A stretch of 64,000 nt of DNA from Berberis thunbergii (GCA_003290165.1 QNQO01002040.1:1-64000); one strand, 5' to 3'; counted from the first letter of the stretch, positions 21,908 through 35,110 are shown. A program made the numbers and translations. The notes: generated by a model from the sequence alone, not told the origin.

Positions 21908-24900
21908 AGCTCCCCTTGTTGAAGAAGACTTGTCCTCAAGTCTAGTTGGTCATCTTCACTGCCATAGTAAGGTGAAAGATCAGAGACATTAAAAGTGGCT
22001 GAAATCCCATAATCTTGTGGAAGTTCAATCTTGTAAGCATTCTCCCCAATGCGTTGTAAAACTTTAACGGGTCCATCAGCTTTAGGCATAAGTTTAGAAT
22101 GACGTTTTGCTGGAAAACGACCCTTTCTAAGATGAATCCATACGAAATCACCTTCTTTAAAAACAACAGGCTTACGATGTTTATCTGCTTGGTTCTTGTA
22201 CTTCTCGGTCTTTTTGAGAATGTTTTTTCGTACCTGTTCATGTAAATTCTTTATAAATTTCACCCTTTCCTCTGCATCTCCGCTGAAATGAGTATCAGCA
22301 GGAAGCGGTACCAAATCCAAATGACTAATGGGATTCATGCCATAGACTACATCAAATGGACTAGAACCAGTACTCTGACTGATGGAGCGATTATAAGCAA
22401 ACTCTGCTTGGGCTAAGAGCATATCCCACTGTCGAATATTTTTTCCAACCAAACTCCTTAATAAATTTCCTAAGCTTCGATTCACAACTTCAATTTGACC
22501 ATCTGTTTGAGGATGGCTAGTAGTGCTGAACTGAAGATGGGTACCGAGTTTCTTCCAAAGGGTGCGCCAAAAATGGCTTAAAAATTTAGCATCCCGATCA
22601 GAGGTAATAGTTTTAGGAATACCATGAAGCCGAACAATCTCTCGAAAATAGAGATCAGCTATAAGAGAAGCATCAAGAATCTTGTTGCAAGCAACAAAAT
22701 GTGCCATCTTCGAGAAACGATCGACTACCACCATAATTGAGTCTTTATTTCTTTGAGTTTTTGGAAGTCCCACCACAAAATCCATACTAACATCTTCCCA
22801 AGGAGACGTAGGAATTGGAAGTGGTATGTAAAGTCCAGTATTTTGACCATGACTTCTGGCAATGTGGTAGGTTCGACAACGGTGAATATGTCTTGCAACA
22901 TCTTGCTCCATTTTCGGCCAATAAAATTTTTCTTTGATAATAGCAAGGGTTTTATCCCTTCCGAAATGACCTGCCAGTCCTCCTGCATGAGCTTCAATAA
23001 TAATGGAATTCCTTAGAGAGCATTCTGGGATACAAAGCTAATTTCCCCTGAATAAGTAACCATCCTGTAGCAAGAAGTCTTTGAATGGAGCCACTAATAA
23101 GACTTTAGAAAAATAAGAATCATCCTTATACAATTCTTTTAGTACCTCGAATCCCATGACATTTACTTGCATAGTGGAGAGCAAGGAATATCTTCGACTC
23201 AAAGCATCCGCTACTTGATTTTGAGCTCCCGCTTTATGCTTGAGGAGGAAGGAAAACGATTGCAAATACTCACTCCACTTTGCATGTCTAATATTGAGCT
23301 TTTGCTGACTGTTTAAGTACTTCAAAGCCTCGTGATCAGAGAACAAAATAAATTCTTTTGGAAGAAGATAATGGCTCCAATGATGCAAAGCGCGGACAAT
23401 GGCATAGAATTCTTTATCATAAGTTGAATATTTCCGTCGAGCTTCATTAAATTTTTCACTGAAGAATGCCACCGGTCTTCCGTCTTGGCTTAGAACACCA
23501 CCAATTCCCATATTCGAAGCATCACATTCAACCTCGAACAACTTATCAAAGTTTGGTAAAGAAAGAATAGGAGCTTCAGTCACCTTCCCTTTTAGCACTT
23601 CAAAACTTTTTTCTGCTTCACTAGTCCACTTGAATGTGCCTCCTTTCAAGCACTCAGTGATAGGAGCAATGATACTACTAAATCCCCTTATGAATCTCCT
23701 ATAAAATGAGGCAAGACCATGAAAGCTTCGAATTTCATGAAGGGACTTCGGACTGGGCCAGCTAGTGATTGCTTCTACCTTGCTTGGATCCATTTTGATT
23801 CCTTCACTGGATACAACATAACCTAAAAAAATAAGACTATTAGTGAAGAAATGACACTTCTTCAAATTTGCAAAAAGCTTCTCTCTTCTTAAGGTCTCCA
23901 ACACTTGACGAAGATGTTCCATGTGCTGCTCCTTATTTTTGCTGTAAATTAGTATGTCGTCGAAGTAGACAACCAGAAAATGTCCTATAAAAGGTCTGAA
24001 GACATGGTTCATTAACCGCATAAAAGTGCTAGGAGCATTGGATAAGCCAAAAGGCATGACCCTCCATTCATATAAGCCATCTCTTGTCTTGAAAGCGGTC
24101 TTCCATTCGTCTCCTTCCCTCATCCGTATTTGATGGTAGCCGCTTCTAAGATCCATTTTTGAAAAGATAGAGGCACCATGAAGTTGGTCAAGAAGATCAT
24201 CAAGTTGAGGGATCGGGAAACGATACTTGATGGTGATCTTGTTGACGGCACTACTATCGATGCACATCCGCCACGTTTCGTCCTTCTTGGGCACGATGAG
24301 AGCGGGCGCAACACATGGACTCTTGCTTTCCTTCACCAATCCTTTAGCCAATAGTTCTTCGACTTGTTTTTGCAATTCTTCATTTTCTTTTGGGCTCATC
24401 CGATACGCTGGTTTATTGGGAATCACAGCACCTGGAACAAGGTCAATACAACGTTGTATGTCTCTTATGGGTGGAAGACCAAAAGGAATCTCCTCTGGAA
24501 CAACATCACTGAATTCTTCAAGAAGCGGTTGCATGATTAGCGGGACATGGTTGCATTTCTCAATCTCCTCAAGTACTACAAGAAGACAAATGTTTTCTGA
24601 AGTTTTTAAGGCCCTTTGAATTTCAGAAAATGAGAGTAAGTTATTGTCTTCCCTCTTGACGAGCTTTGGAGGATTCTCCGATGGCATGGGTCCCAAAATA
24701 ATCTTCATTCCATCCTTTTCAAATGCATAAGTGTTCTTGAACCCATCGTGTATAGCTCTCCGATCATATTGCCATGGCCTTCCCAAGAGTAAGTGACAAG
24801 CGTCCATAGGGACAACGTCACAAAACACCTTATCCTTGTACATTTTTCCAATTGAAAATTCAATCAGGCAACGTTTGTTGACATTGACCGCATTTCCTTT

Positions 24901-25365
24901 TCGAAACCAAGTTAGCTTGTAAGGATGAGGGTGTGGTTCTGTCTTGAGACTCAATTTCTCCACCATATTTTCAGCAACAACGTTCTCGCAACTTCCGCCG
25001 TCAATTATAACATCGCAGACTTTGCCATGCGAGGTACATCTCGTATGAAAGATGTTATTTCGAAGCCATTCACTGTCTCGTTCTTGAGATAGATTCAAAC
25101 TTCTCCGAAGAACAAGTGATTCACCAACATCAGCATGTGTGATTTCTTCGTCCACCTCATCATATATTGGTGCTTCTAACAAATTGTCATCATTTTCTTC
25201 ATTAAGTTCTTCTTCAATAATAGTCACCACCTTACGGTTTGGACAATCCGAAGCAATGTGTCCAAATCCTTGACATTTGAAACACTTTCGAGAACTAGAA
25301 CTTGGCCGATTGGCTCCCCCTTCATCCTTTGAAGTTCTAGGAATGGAGGGCGTAGAAGTTGACAC
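21751..25365 (-). pseudogene. CRM-like pol (protease, RT, RNase H, integrase) with one internal stop
   Basis: Starts with a zinc knuckle CFKCQGFGHIASDC (near 25280). The protease has IIDGGSCENVVAENM (near 25005), with D-G-G where D-S/T-G is common. RT has DLRSGYHQIRMREGDEWKTA and the catalytic YFDDILIYSKN (near 23955). RNase H starts at FEVECDASNMGIGGVLSQDG. Integrase follows with an HHCC-like region, the core DSIMVVVDRFSKMAHF and TSDRDAKFLSHFW, and a C-terminal FNVSDLSPYYG. An in-frame TAG at 23038-23040 separates RNase H from integrase. A frame this long with a single stop indicates recent loss of function. Confidence 0.9.
21908..21920 (-). promoter_or_regulatory. Polypurine tract of the CRM-like element
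   Basis: Minus strand AACAAGGGGAGCT directly abuts the 3' LTR. This is the usual plus-strand primer site of LTR retroelements. It also lies within the pol reading frame. Confidence 0.75.
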
Positions 25366-26286
25366 TGGTTTGGAAGATTAAGCACTCCCCTTGTTGAACT
25401 TGTCACCTGGTCCTTTGCCAAAATTTCTTTGATTAGCTCCACGAGACTCCCTTAGCAGTTCTTCTACCTTCAATGCTAACTTGACAACATCACTGTAAGT
25501 CCAGTAAGGTTGAAGTTGGACAACATTAGCTATTTCCCATCGTAATCCTTCGAGATAACGAGCTATAGTTTGCTCCTATGGTTCGAAAATGTCACACTTA
25601 ATCATAAGATGATCAAACTCTACTGTGTATTCTTCCACACCAAGATTTGCTTGCTTGAAATTGTGGAACTTGAGGAACATATTTTGTCGATAATCTGCCG
25701 GTAAGAATTTTCGCTTAAGCTCTTTCTTCATTTTTTCCCAAGTAACAATCTTACTTCTTCCCTCTCGAGCTCGTTGTCTCTTTAGGTTCTCCCACCACAA
25801 GGAAGCATACTTCTTCAATTTGAGAACTGCTAGTTTCACCTTCTTGTGGTCATCCACATCTTTGTATTCAAAAACTCGTTCAACAGAGAACAACCAATCA
25901 ATGAACTCATCAGGTTGCATCCGTCCTTCAAATTCTGGAATGTCCACCTTCACATTTAACCCATCCCGTTGAGATCTAGAATTTCGGCGAGTACACTGGT
26001 TAGGGATGACTTCTTCACTAGAAGTATCACTTTTGGAATGATAAAATGGATTGGAGGCCCTCTCATCTCCAGAGATAGAATCAGTTTCCAAATCAGGGTC
26101 AGATTGTTCACGGTTAATGTTCTCATATTGTTGAAGACGTTGTTGGAGTTGTTCCACTTGTTGTCTTAATTCCGCCACCTCCATATCATGCACATCTCGT
26201 TGACGTGTAGTAGAATTTCTCACCCCTGTGCCACGACCACGACCTCGACCATAACTAGCCATGATAACCTTGCGCACTGATACCAA
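25366..26286 (-). pseudogene. CRM-like gag with two nonsense codons
   Basis: Starts near 26286 (or at the second Met before SYGRGRGRGTG). It has an Arg/Gly-rich start, a coiled-coil-like Gln-rich stretch (LRQQVEQLQQRLQQYE), then a retrotransposon gag domain (FIDWLFSVERVFEYKDV, LKLKKYASLWWENLKRQ). In-frame stops are TAG at 25576-25578 and TAA at 25378-25380. The frame is the same as pol, so it was one gag-pol polyprotein. Confidence 0.85.
26272..26285 (-). promoter_or_regulatory. tRNA-iMet-type primer-binding site
   Basis: Minus strand reads TGGTATCAGTGCGC just inside the 5' LTR, close to the TGGTATCAGAGC site primed by initiator methionine tRNA in many plant gypsy elements. Confidence 0.75.
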
Positions 26287-26287
26287 T

Positions 26288-26867
26288 TGATACCGAGATC
26301 GGTATAATTAACGTGAGTATCTCAAAGAGACACTCAAATATGAAATACACTCACCACTCAAATAAACCAAGGGATACAGAAACACCACCCAAGGAAAATT
26401 TACTGAGAAAAAAAGTAACAACTCACCACCACTGGAATCCAACCCAAGGGGTAAGAGTTTAGAAGGAAGTTCTCAAAAGAACAAATGATTTTAACTCTGC
26501 AATCTGCTCTTACATTCTCCACAAAGGAGCTTATATAGAATACTTGGGACATCCCCCCAAGCCTAGGTAATAAGACAACTCATAAAAACTTGTCTGAATA
26601 CAATATAACTCTTAGAAAACAGAAATGGACAGAAACAAGAGGAGAAATTTATGAGACCGGATTGAAATTGCCAACCTGAGCACCTTGTAGTAAAAGAGGC
26701 ATAACTTTTTCTAGAGAACTCCAAATGATGCAAGGTTTGATACATTGGAAACTAGAGAGATGGAACTTTCCAATGATGTATGACAATCACTTAAGGGCAC
26801 CTTGGATCGTTCCAGATATGGCTTAGAATTCGGCTCTATGATGTCCTCTGGATTCGGCCCTGTATCA
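26288..26867 (-). repeat. 5' LTR of the CRM-like element
   Basis: 580 bp, TGATACCGAGATCGG to CCCTGTATCA. It differs from the 3' LTR by G/A, T/C, G/A, T/C and C/T substitutions and a missing TC. Confidence 0.92.
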
Positions 26868-28280
26868 GATGCCATTTGGTTGATAACATTATCTTCTCCT
26901 TAGAGTATTCATCGAGAATACAAGGCTTGAGCTTCATGTGTTTGTATAAAGTTCCTACTATGAAGCACTCTCTGTTTAACTCAAGACCCAAAACAGTACA
27001 AACTGCATGATATAAAATGATCTTGAGGTGAGCCACAGTTCTTCTATAAATGCACCACTAATAACTAGTAAAACATTTTATGCAACTCCAAAAACCCTGA
27101 AACAAGCTTCAAAGTTATTCATAAGGTCATGTATGCTATTATTAACACTAACAAGTATCAAAATCTCAAATCAAGGGTAAAAAAATATTGCAAGCCATGC
27201 CAAAATACACTAGCAACCAAGAAGTCCAAATACCCAAAATTCTAAATTTCTACAAAATCATAACCCCACCAAAAATTGAACTTGCAACAGCTAAAAACTA
27301 TCTTTATAGACAAATCAAATACTCATAAACACAAATTCTCACATAAGGCAAAAAAACATAAACCCTAGACTATACAAAGCTTTCGACTTTAAACAACTAA
27401 TGTGAACTAAGTAGTAACTCATTAGGGAAAATGTAAAATATTCATTAAAGTCATAAAACAACTCATTTTTTGTGAAACAAAAAAAGTGATAAACACCTAA
27501 TTAGAATCAAAAGATATGAAATTAAAATTAGGGGGTTAATCAGGAACACGTGGTTTCAATGTTTGAGTGAAGGAGTAGAGAAGATCCCTCATCTTGTGAA
27601 GACGAGCGAAGTAAATTTAACTGTATTGTTGGTTGTGTACTTCTGAGGCTCCTTTCTCTTATTTGATGGGAGAAGTGATAGGTTATGACAATTATTTTTA
27701 GTTTGGTTCAGTTGGACAAATTGGTGTTTGAGAGATTTGGGGGACTTATACTTTAAATGTTGAACTGCTGAAGTTGTTGAAGTAAAAGAGGAAGAAAATG
27801 GATCCAGCGAAAAACTTTGTAGGCAAAAGATAAATATATGAGGGACAAATCAAATTGATATATAAAGTTAAGAGGCAAAATTAATTTCAAATGAAAAATT
27901 ATATGTAGACAGTTGTTTTTTTCAAAAGTTAGTGAGCCCACTTGCCCTAGGTAGATCCGTGCCGTATTAGATCCGTGCCTGTCTCAATTGAAATAAGGAT
28001 CCAATTATGTTGGATGGCGTCTTTGTCGTAGAATCTAATTTCTTTGATCTAGACAGGGATTAGGACAAATTTTCAGGCATAAAAATGGATATCCTTTAAA
28101 CATGCATCCAAAGCAGTTGCATTTTGTTTTGAAGATCCATGGTTTGGACTGTCATGTTGTGCTTGTATGCATATTTCTTATAGATGCTGTTTCATGAATA
28201 TCTATAAGCTTTATAACATAACATTTATAAGTAATCACATCTACACCAATTTGGATCACGAGTTACGGTCTAATATCAAA
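26868..28280. repeat. Upstream spacer of serpin B (unit copy B)
   Basis: Resumes the unit match to copy C (42706 onward). It contains serpin 5' sequences but no coding frame kept between copies. It ends at the serpin start region, whose conserved positions include TTGGATCACGAG at 28250-28261. Confidence 0.75.
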
Positions 28281-29556
28281 ATGCAGAACGATGTCTTCAA
28301 TACAGATTTTGGTCTCAAACTAGCAGAAAGAGTTGGATTAGAGAAGGTTGAGGATGGTTTGAATTTTGTTTTATCCCCAATATCAGTCCATGCTAGCCTG
28401 AGCTTGATTGCTGCTGGATCAACTGGCAAAACATTAGAGGATTTTCTCTTCTTTCTGAACTCTAAAAGCATTAATGATCTCAACGAGGAGTCTTTAAGAC
28501 TTGTTAAACATCTGTCACCTCATGGCAATGGGGGCCTGTTCTTTCCTTTGCTAACGGTGTCTGGGTTCATAAGTCCTACTCTCTGAAGCCACCCTATAAG
28601 ATGGTATGTGATAAATATGGAGCAGAAGCCAAAGATTTAGATTTCGCAAACAAGGTAGGTTTATTTTTTATTTTTTTTTATTTTTTTTATATTCATTAAA
28701 GCCAAGGATTTTTTTATATAAGGATCCTAACAAATTTGAAAAATCAAAAATTAATTTATTGTTATCCATATAGGGTGATGAAATGACCAAGGAAGTGAAT
28801 TCATGGGTGGAAAATGCTACAAATGGGCTTATTAAAGAAGCTCTCCCTATCAGTTCTATTAACGTCAATACCATACTTGTACTAGCAAATGCACTATACT
28901 TCAAAGGCATCTGGGATCGGAGGTTTGATCCATCCCAAACCCGGGACAGAGTGTTTCACTGCCTCAATGGAGACACTGTTCAAGTGCCCTTCATGACAAG
29001 TAACCTAAGGGAGAGGCAGCTTTTTCGAAATTTTGAAGACTTTAAGGTCCTCAAACTCCCCTACCAAAATGGCCTAGACAAACGACAATTCTCCATGTAT
29101 TTCTTTCTCCCAAACGAGAGAAAGGGGTTGAAGAAGCTAATAGAGAAGTTGAATTCTGAAGTTGGGTTCTTTAATCAACATTTTGACCTTTGGCAAGATC
29201 GTCTTGGAGATTTTGCGATTCCCAGGTTCAAAATTTCATTTGGATTCGAAGCTTCAAAAACCATACAGGAATTAGGATTAGTTTCGCCATTTATGGATAT
29301 AGGAGAGCTATCTGAGATGGTAGATTCTTCTCAAGGACTCTTTGTTTCTAAGATATTCCACAGCTCATTTATTGAAGTTAATGAACAAGGAACAGAAGCT
29401 GCTGCCTCCACCATTCCACAAATAGAATTATGTTGTGCAAGACGCTCGCCTCCAACCTTTGTTGCTGATCATCCATTTGTATTTATGATTAGGGAGGAGA
29501 CTAGTAAGATGGTGTTGTTTGTTGGGTCAGTGCTCAATCCTTCCTTAGTTTCATAA
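28281..29556 (+). pseudogene. Serpin copy B, single frameshift in exon 1
   Basis: Exon 1 28281-28654, intron 28655-28773, exon 2 28774-29556 (260 codons, intact, ending NPSLVS). One G is missing from a G-run near 28530 (five G where copy C has six), which shifts the exon 1 frame after HGNGG. Otherwise it would make a full serpin. The hinge is intact (NEQGTEAAAST), and the loop reads P-Q-I-E-L-C-C-A-R-R-S, with Cys at the predicted P1 and two Arg further on. The intron differs strongly from copies A and C. The frameshift sits in a homopolymer, so it could be a sequencing or assembly error, in which case this is a second working inhibitor. Confidence 0.88.
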
Positions 29557-31157
29557 TATGTTTATTTCTCTCTTTATGAAGCATGTTCAATTCTAGATGT
29601 CTTTTTCTTTCTATTTGACATGTAACTCTAGCTGAAATTGAAAGGAGAAGACCTAGAGATCAACCATACTACGTGTATATAATATATTTGGTTAATGCAA
29701 ATCCCTCCCTCTATCTAAGGTCACGACCCAAATTATATTTCTGTACTGGACCTGTCTACACATAAATTGTTATGTGAAATTTTACATGTTAAATCGGATT
29801 TGCCTATTAAAAGTCTTTTACTATGTACAAGGGTTGCTCCTTGGAAAGATATCAACAACAATACTGAAGAGAAGAAATACGTGCCTAAACCTTTTTTCTT
29901 CTTCTTCATCTTCTGTTCTGTTCAGTTTATCTGATTCTTGTCAGCAGGGACCTTCATATGATGGCCAAAGGGGGAATGAATTTTACGTGGAGTAGGTTAA
30001 GGTTGTGAGTCAGAGTTTTCCCAAAGTAGAAATTAGTAGTTGAGACTTGAGAGAACCCATAAATTTTGGTCACTTTTAAACCATGTGTTAGATTATTAAG
30101 ATTTTTACAAAAGTTCTGAGAGTGAAGCAAGACTTCAACAAAAAAAAAATTCCTTTTTTAATGAAGTGTAGGCTGTATTTAAATAATGAAAAGAAAAGTA
30201 ATGAACTGATGATACAAAAAAAAAAGCTACAAAGTGTGGCATCAGTTAGGGTGCAAAACAATATGCTCATGAGCATCCTCATAAAACCCATCAGCACCTT
30301 CTGAAGCCAAAAAGTCCTCGAAACATTGCTGTATATCTTCTAAATATATCAATTGTGTGTAAAGTAAAATTCGTTTTGTCACAAGCATGGAGATCAACAT
30401 GTGAAGTTATCGGCTTGATTTTGTTAAATTGCATGCTATCTAGTGTGTAAGCTAAAAAAATTTAGCTATAGAGAGGGCAAATCTAGCACACATCTAAGTA
30501 GTCGGGCCTCATGGACAATTAGGGAGTAGACTTTAGTCTAAATACTAGGGCAAACAACTCAAGAAAAATAAGTTTTCTTGATCTGCTGATGATGCTCTTA
30601 AACAGTTCGAAAACTCAAGTTTCAAGCAAGAAACCTATGTGAGGGAAAGAGTAATCAAGACGTTAAGATGGACTCCTTGTATGATATTAATGCAAACTGT
30701 CAATGAAACAAAGAGAATCAATGTACAGACGTTGTTGGATTACTGAACTTATCTCAATTTTTTTTGCTGGAACACCACTCATTCCAATCAAGTAAACACA
30801 AAATCTTAAATAGGTTTTAGAGCAGCTGTCTCTATTGAATACTCATTACGCAACAATTTCATCAATTGGTTTTGGAATGTTTTTTGTTTTCTATATTGGT
30901 TCTTCATAGAATACTTATTAATTTTGGAAGCAACAAAGAAAATGATGCTACATCATGTTTGGCCGGCAGAAGCATAAAAAATGTCAAAGAAAATGGAAAA
31001 AACATGGAGAAATTATTCAAGGTTTCATCTTGTCCTAATGCGCGCAGCACCTAGGGGATTCAAGTCTTTATATTCTACATCTTCCTAATCATTGAAGACC
31101 CAAACTAAGTATGAGTTGAATCCATTCCACACATTCATTCTCTTCTTCAAGTAAGAA
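29557..31157. repeat. Spacer between serpin B and NLR B
   Basis: Matches 4894-6410 and 45400-46911, with an added stretch near 30085-30270 (A-rich) and a deletion near 29960-30000. No conserved coding frame. It contains the probable NLR promoter. Confidence 0.65.
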
Positions 31158-32757
31158 ATGGCTGAAGGGCTACTGAAGTTCTTCTTGCAGAGATTAAATT
31201 CTCTGGTACTACGGGAAACCCAACTCTTTTCAGGTATGGACGATAAAATTCAACCTCTTAAGCTTAAACTTGATCAAACGGGTCGGTTATTTGAGGAACT
31301 GGACCGGAAAACAGAGAAAAATGATGACTTTGTTCGTAATTCTGTCAGCAAGCTGAGAGAGATATTGCATAAGATGGACGATTGTGTTGATGGACTTATT
31401 GTTCAGATGGACCAGCAAAACGGGTCAGATCAATTTGTGTTGGTTGCTCTGTTGAAATGTGAATTGGAGACGACAGAAGCTAGTCTTGGTGAAATGATGA
31501 AAACGATGATTGAAGGTGAGGAACTGCCTTCTGCTTTGTTTAAATTCAAATACAGTAACTTACCGTACTATCTTCAATCTTGTTTAATGTATTGTTGCAT
31601 CTTCCCTGAGGATCATATTATATCAAAGGGAAGGCTAGTGCGGCTACTGGTGGCCGAAGGTCTAGTTCAATAAAATATCGAAGAGTTGGTTGAACTGCGT
31701 ATGATTTATGTGGACGGAATAAGCTGAAAGTACCAAACCAATATCGAAAACTCTTGCTGCATCAAATGGAGGAAGAGGATTTTGTTGTTGCTTGTACTAG
31801 TTCAGACACAAATGTCCCTTCCACTGCCCGCCGTGTTTCAATACACTCGGATACTAAGAACATTCCTGGTAATCTGGATAATCTCCCAATTCGATCGTTA
31901 TTCGTATTTGGGATTGAAAGATTTTCAGATACCGAAATTGATTCAATAAGGCCTGTTTTTCATGGGGTGAAGTTTCTAAGATATTCGTGTCAAGAGCATA
32001 CCTGATGAAGTGGGAGATCTGATTCATTTAAGGTATCTTGGATTGAAAAAATCGAATGTTGATGAGCTTCCCGAGTCTGTTTGTAAGCTTCCGAACTTAC
32101 AGACTTTGGATATCAGATGGAATGGGCAGTTAGCAACACTTTCAAATGGAATTGTGAATCTTATAAAACTAAGGCACCTTAAGATGTACAAAAATAGCGG
32201 TGTTGGTGGGGTGAGTACCGTCGGGGATGGTTGGACTAGAAAACCTTCAGACCCACACTGGTGTGTATGTAGGTGGTGGTGTTGCTGCAGAGCTAGGAAG
32301 CTTAATGCAACTCCGAAGACTAGGAGTTATGGACTTTGCTGAAGATCATGCAAATGAACTATATGTGTCTATGATGAACATGGGAGGTCTCCTTTCTCTC
32401 TCATTGGAAGCAAAACTTGTTTCTTTTGCTGGGGCACCTCTACCGTCCTTGGAATCATGGTCACCTCCGCCACTTCTTAGAAAGCTTCGTCTCCAAGGAC
32501 GTCTGGAAACCATACCCAACTGGTTTAGATTGCTGGAAAACCTCACTAAGTTAAGATTGGGCTTCTCCTACCTATCGGAGAACCCAGGTTCCCTCCAGTT
32601 ACTACCCAAGTTGAAACGTCTCACACTATGGCAAGCTACTGATACAATAGGGAGAGAGTTTTGTGGGGTTGGTGGATTTCCGAGGCTTGAAATTCTCGTC
32701 ATTGCTTCTCATGAACTGGAGGAATGGACAGAGATTGAAGAGGAATGGACAGAGATT
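31158..32757 (+). pseudogene. CC-NLR pseudogene copy B lacking the NB-ARC core
   Basis: Coiled-coil (Rx_N-like) start MAEGLLKFFLQRLNSLVL. At about residue 130 it jumps to the end of ARC2/winged helix (KYSNLPYYLQSCLMYCCIF, then PEDHIISKGRLVRLL). P-loop, RNBS and GLPL motifs are absent. Stop TAA at 31671-31673, then LRR coding in other frames: VPSTARRVSIHSD (31806 on), GDLIHLRYLGLKKSNVDELP and LPNLQTLDIRWNG (32010-32130), then later repeats to 32757. A 17-bp deletion at about 31980 removes LRR sequence present in copy C. It ends abruptly at LTR sequence. No resistance function is possible as it stands. Confidence 0.85.
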
Positions 32758-32814
32758 GAAACACTAACATATATAAATTAAGGGATATATTATGTAATAA
32801 TTACGTGAATATCA
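32758..32814 (-). repeat. Truncated 3' LTR of the Athila-like element
   Basis: Only the outer 57 bp, ending GTGAATATCA, identical or nearly so to the same part of the 5' LTR. A purine-rich tract (minus strand TTTGGGGGTATT) follows at 32815-32830. Confidence 0.8.
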
Positions 32815-35110
32815 AATACCCCCAAACCTATATTTTGCTAGTCCTCGAGCAAAACAATAAAAATAAAATTCTAACTCACTTTCGAGGAAATCATCAGTTG
32901 CACTTCCCTTAACTGTGCAACAAGGCTTTAAACCGCTAGATTACCTCTAGTGGACGAGTTATAGTCTTGTGAGGGTTTCCATAAATGTTACCCACAAACA
33001 TTATGACTAAATAAATTTCTAAAACATGGTAACTTGGTTACTCGATCTATTATCCTCAGAGTAATAATCTAATTGCCAAAAATTTCAGAAAACAATTAAC
33101 ATTGTCAAAATAATATATCAACGAGTCTAACAACGATTTAATAGTACCCAAAGGTTAAATAAATTTCATCAATTATTCTCAACTCGAAGTGTGTGTGTGC
33201 ATAGCCTTATCAACATAACTTGCTTTTCTTCTCAGTAAATATACAACTAGATAACCTTTGGATAATATGTTTCGACTACAAATCTCTTTTGTCACTCAGA
33301 AATGAATCACTCAGAGATTGGTTAGTTATCACTCAGTTTATATGTGAGAAAGAGAATAAATTATGGAAACACAAATATCTCACATATAAAAATCATGAAA
33401 AACAGACTTTTAAAATAATGAAATGAATATGATCTTATGGACATGAATATCAACTACTTTGAGAATGTTGAATCATACGTCATAGTTCTTGTCTATTTAA
33501 TCTCCACATCTATGAACCAGACATTTACTTAAGATCAATTAGGTCTTTATTAGGTTATAATGAGGCTAAGATTTTGGCTAACAAGAATGGAAAAGGATAC
33601 GAAAAAAATTCTCTGAGAATGGATACACCATTTAATAAACACGTTGGACTATGAAGAATAAACCAATGTTGTACACCATTAATTTTTCTTCCTTCGAAAT
33701 TCTTCATATTTTTTTTTTCGAAGCATCAATTTTTTTTTTTTTTGACATGCTTTCCCTTTCTACACAATAAAACATTTCAGTCCTGAGGATTCATGGAATA
33801 TTTAGTTTCAACTCTTTTTATTTGCCCATTCCAAAAATATATCAACCATACTGAGATATTACTCCCTAACTGGAGTAGGTAATGGAGATGAGGTTAGCAA
33901 AGAAAAAGTTTATTTAAAGGCTCAAAGAGCTGCAAACGGATATTTATTATTAGGTAGACCAAAAGGCTAAAGAACGGTTCAGAGAAAAAATTGCCTATAT
34001 CACTTCTTAAGTTCTAGTCGGTATTATGACATCCCAACTAAATAAATCAAGAAGTTCTAGTGTAATAATTCAATTTTAATGTCATTCTCAAAGCAAACAA
34101 TAAAATAAACAAGAACAATGAGATCATCAACGAGATAATGCAGATTCAAGAAAAGTCAGATTATTTAATAACCCTCAAGAAAAATAGAATGTCTCAAAAC
34201 TCACAAGGGTTAAGTCTCCACTATTATTCTAAGGTTTTCTAGTTAATATCTTACTGATTAACTTCAAATTATACTAACTTGGCTTATAGTGCAAGAGTGG
34301 CCGAGTAAAAAAATATCATGAAATATATTTAACTTAAAGATAATTTCAAACCATATATTTTCCTATTGATATATAAAAGTGACAAGTGTAAGCATGCATT
34401 CCTAAAATTTTCAGGCATACTTGAAAGCACATCCTCTTCATTGGAAAGGAACTTAGATTTTGAATGCATTTTCAAATCTAAAAAATTTCACACAATTATA
34501 ATTAACTATGTATTCAATGGAGATTGAGTAGAATACAATAATCAATTGTGAAATAAATTTTAGTTCAATTTTTTTTAAATGCAAAAAAACTCATAAACTT
34601 TACCCCCAAACCTAAACCAAACATTGTCCTCAATGTATAAAAAGATGCTTATGACAAATGCAGGAAAAAGAAAAGATGAAAGTTAGAGTGATATTCCCAT
34701 GAGAAGTTTTTACCAATTTCGACGAAACCGTCCACCAATGAACGCTCAACAACATAAGAATTGTGGACTCATCATAATAAATTGATAAAAACAATACAGG
34801 ACACAAAAATATTTACAAATGAAAAAAAATAAAATAATAATAAACAATAAAAAAAAATAAAAAAAATAAAAAATTACATGTATCAGTTGTAAGTCAAAAT
34901 TGTTACGGAGCTAACGAGTATGAGTGAAATGCAACTAGAAAGAACTCAAAAATCAATCAAGACTAACCATAATGACACAACTGAAGCTAAGGCTGCTTCC
35001 TAGGAGTGCTTGGTATAACGTCGTCAGCCCGACATATATTCTTCCTCATAAATGATGTACCATGAAATGACGAGGAAGAACATAGTGAACACTCCCCCAA
35101 ACCTAGACAC
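32815..35110 (-). other. Athila-like 3' non-coding internal region
   Basis: About 2.3 kb with no coding signal. It includes the segment 33624-33830 that recurs at 20821-21019, and 32815-33590 that recurs at 17325-18130. A/T-rich low-complexity stretches lie near 34820-34880. Family members often carry a long spacer here. Confidence 0.6.

Larger units (their letters stand above)
21326..26867 (-). mobile_element. CRM-like Ty3/gypsy retrotransposon, full-length, minus strand
   Basis: Complete element with two LTRs (582 and 580 bp), primer-binding site, gag-pol and polypurine tract. By eye the LTRs differ at five bases plus one 2-bp indel, so the insertion is young. The gag-pol frame is continuous except for three nonsense codons. 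There is no chromodomain after the integrase; pol instead ends inside the 3' LTR, as known for the CRM (centromeric) clade. Clade assignment is inferred. No 5-bp target duplication is visible: the left flank is ACTAA and the right flank GATGC, against ACTAAGGATGC in uninterrupted copy C. Confidence 0.9.

Noticed and set aside
24227..24619. Plus-strand 130-codon frame opposite CRM-like pol
   Set aside because: Antisense shadow of the RT coding strand.
34800..34880. A-rich tract as a possible SINE or retrocopy tail
   Set aside because: No matching head or target duplication; simple low-complexity sequence inside the Athila-like element.
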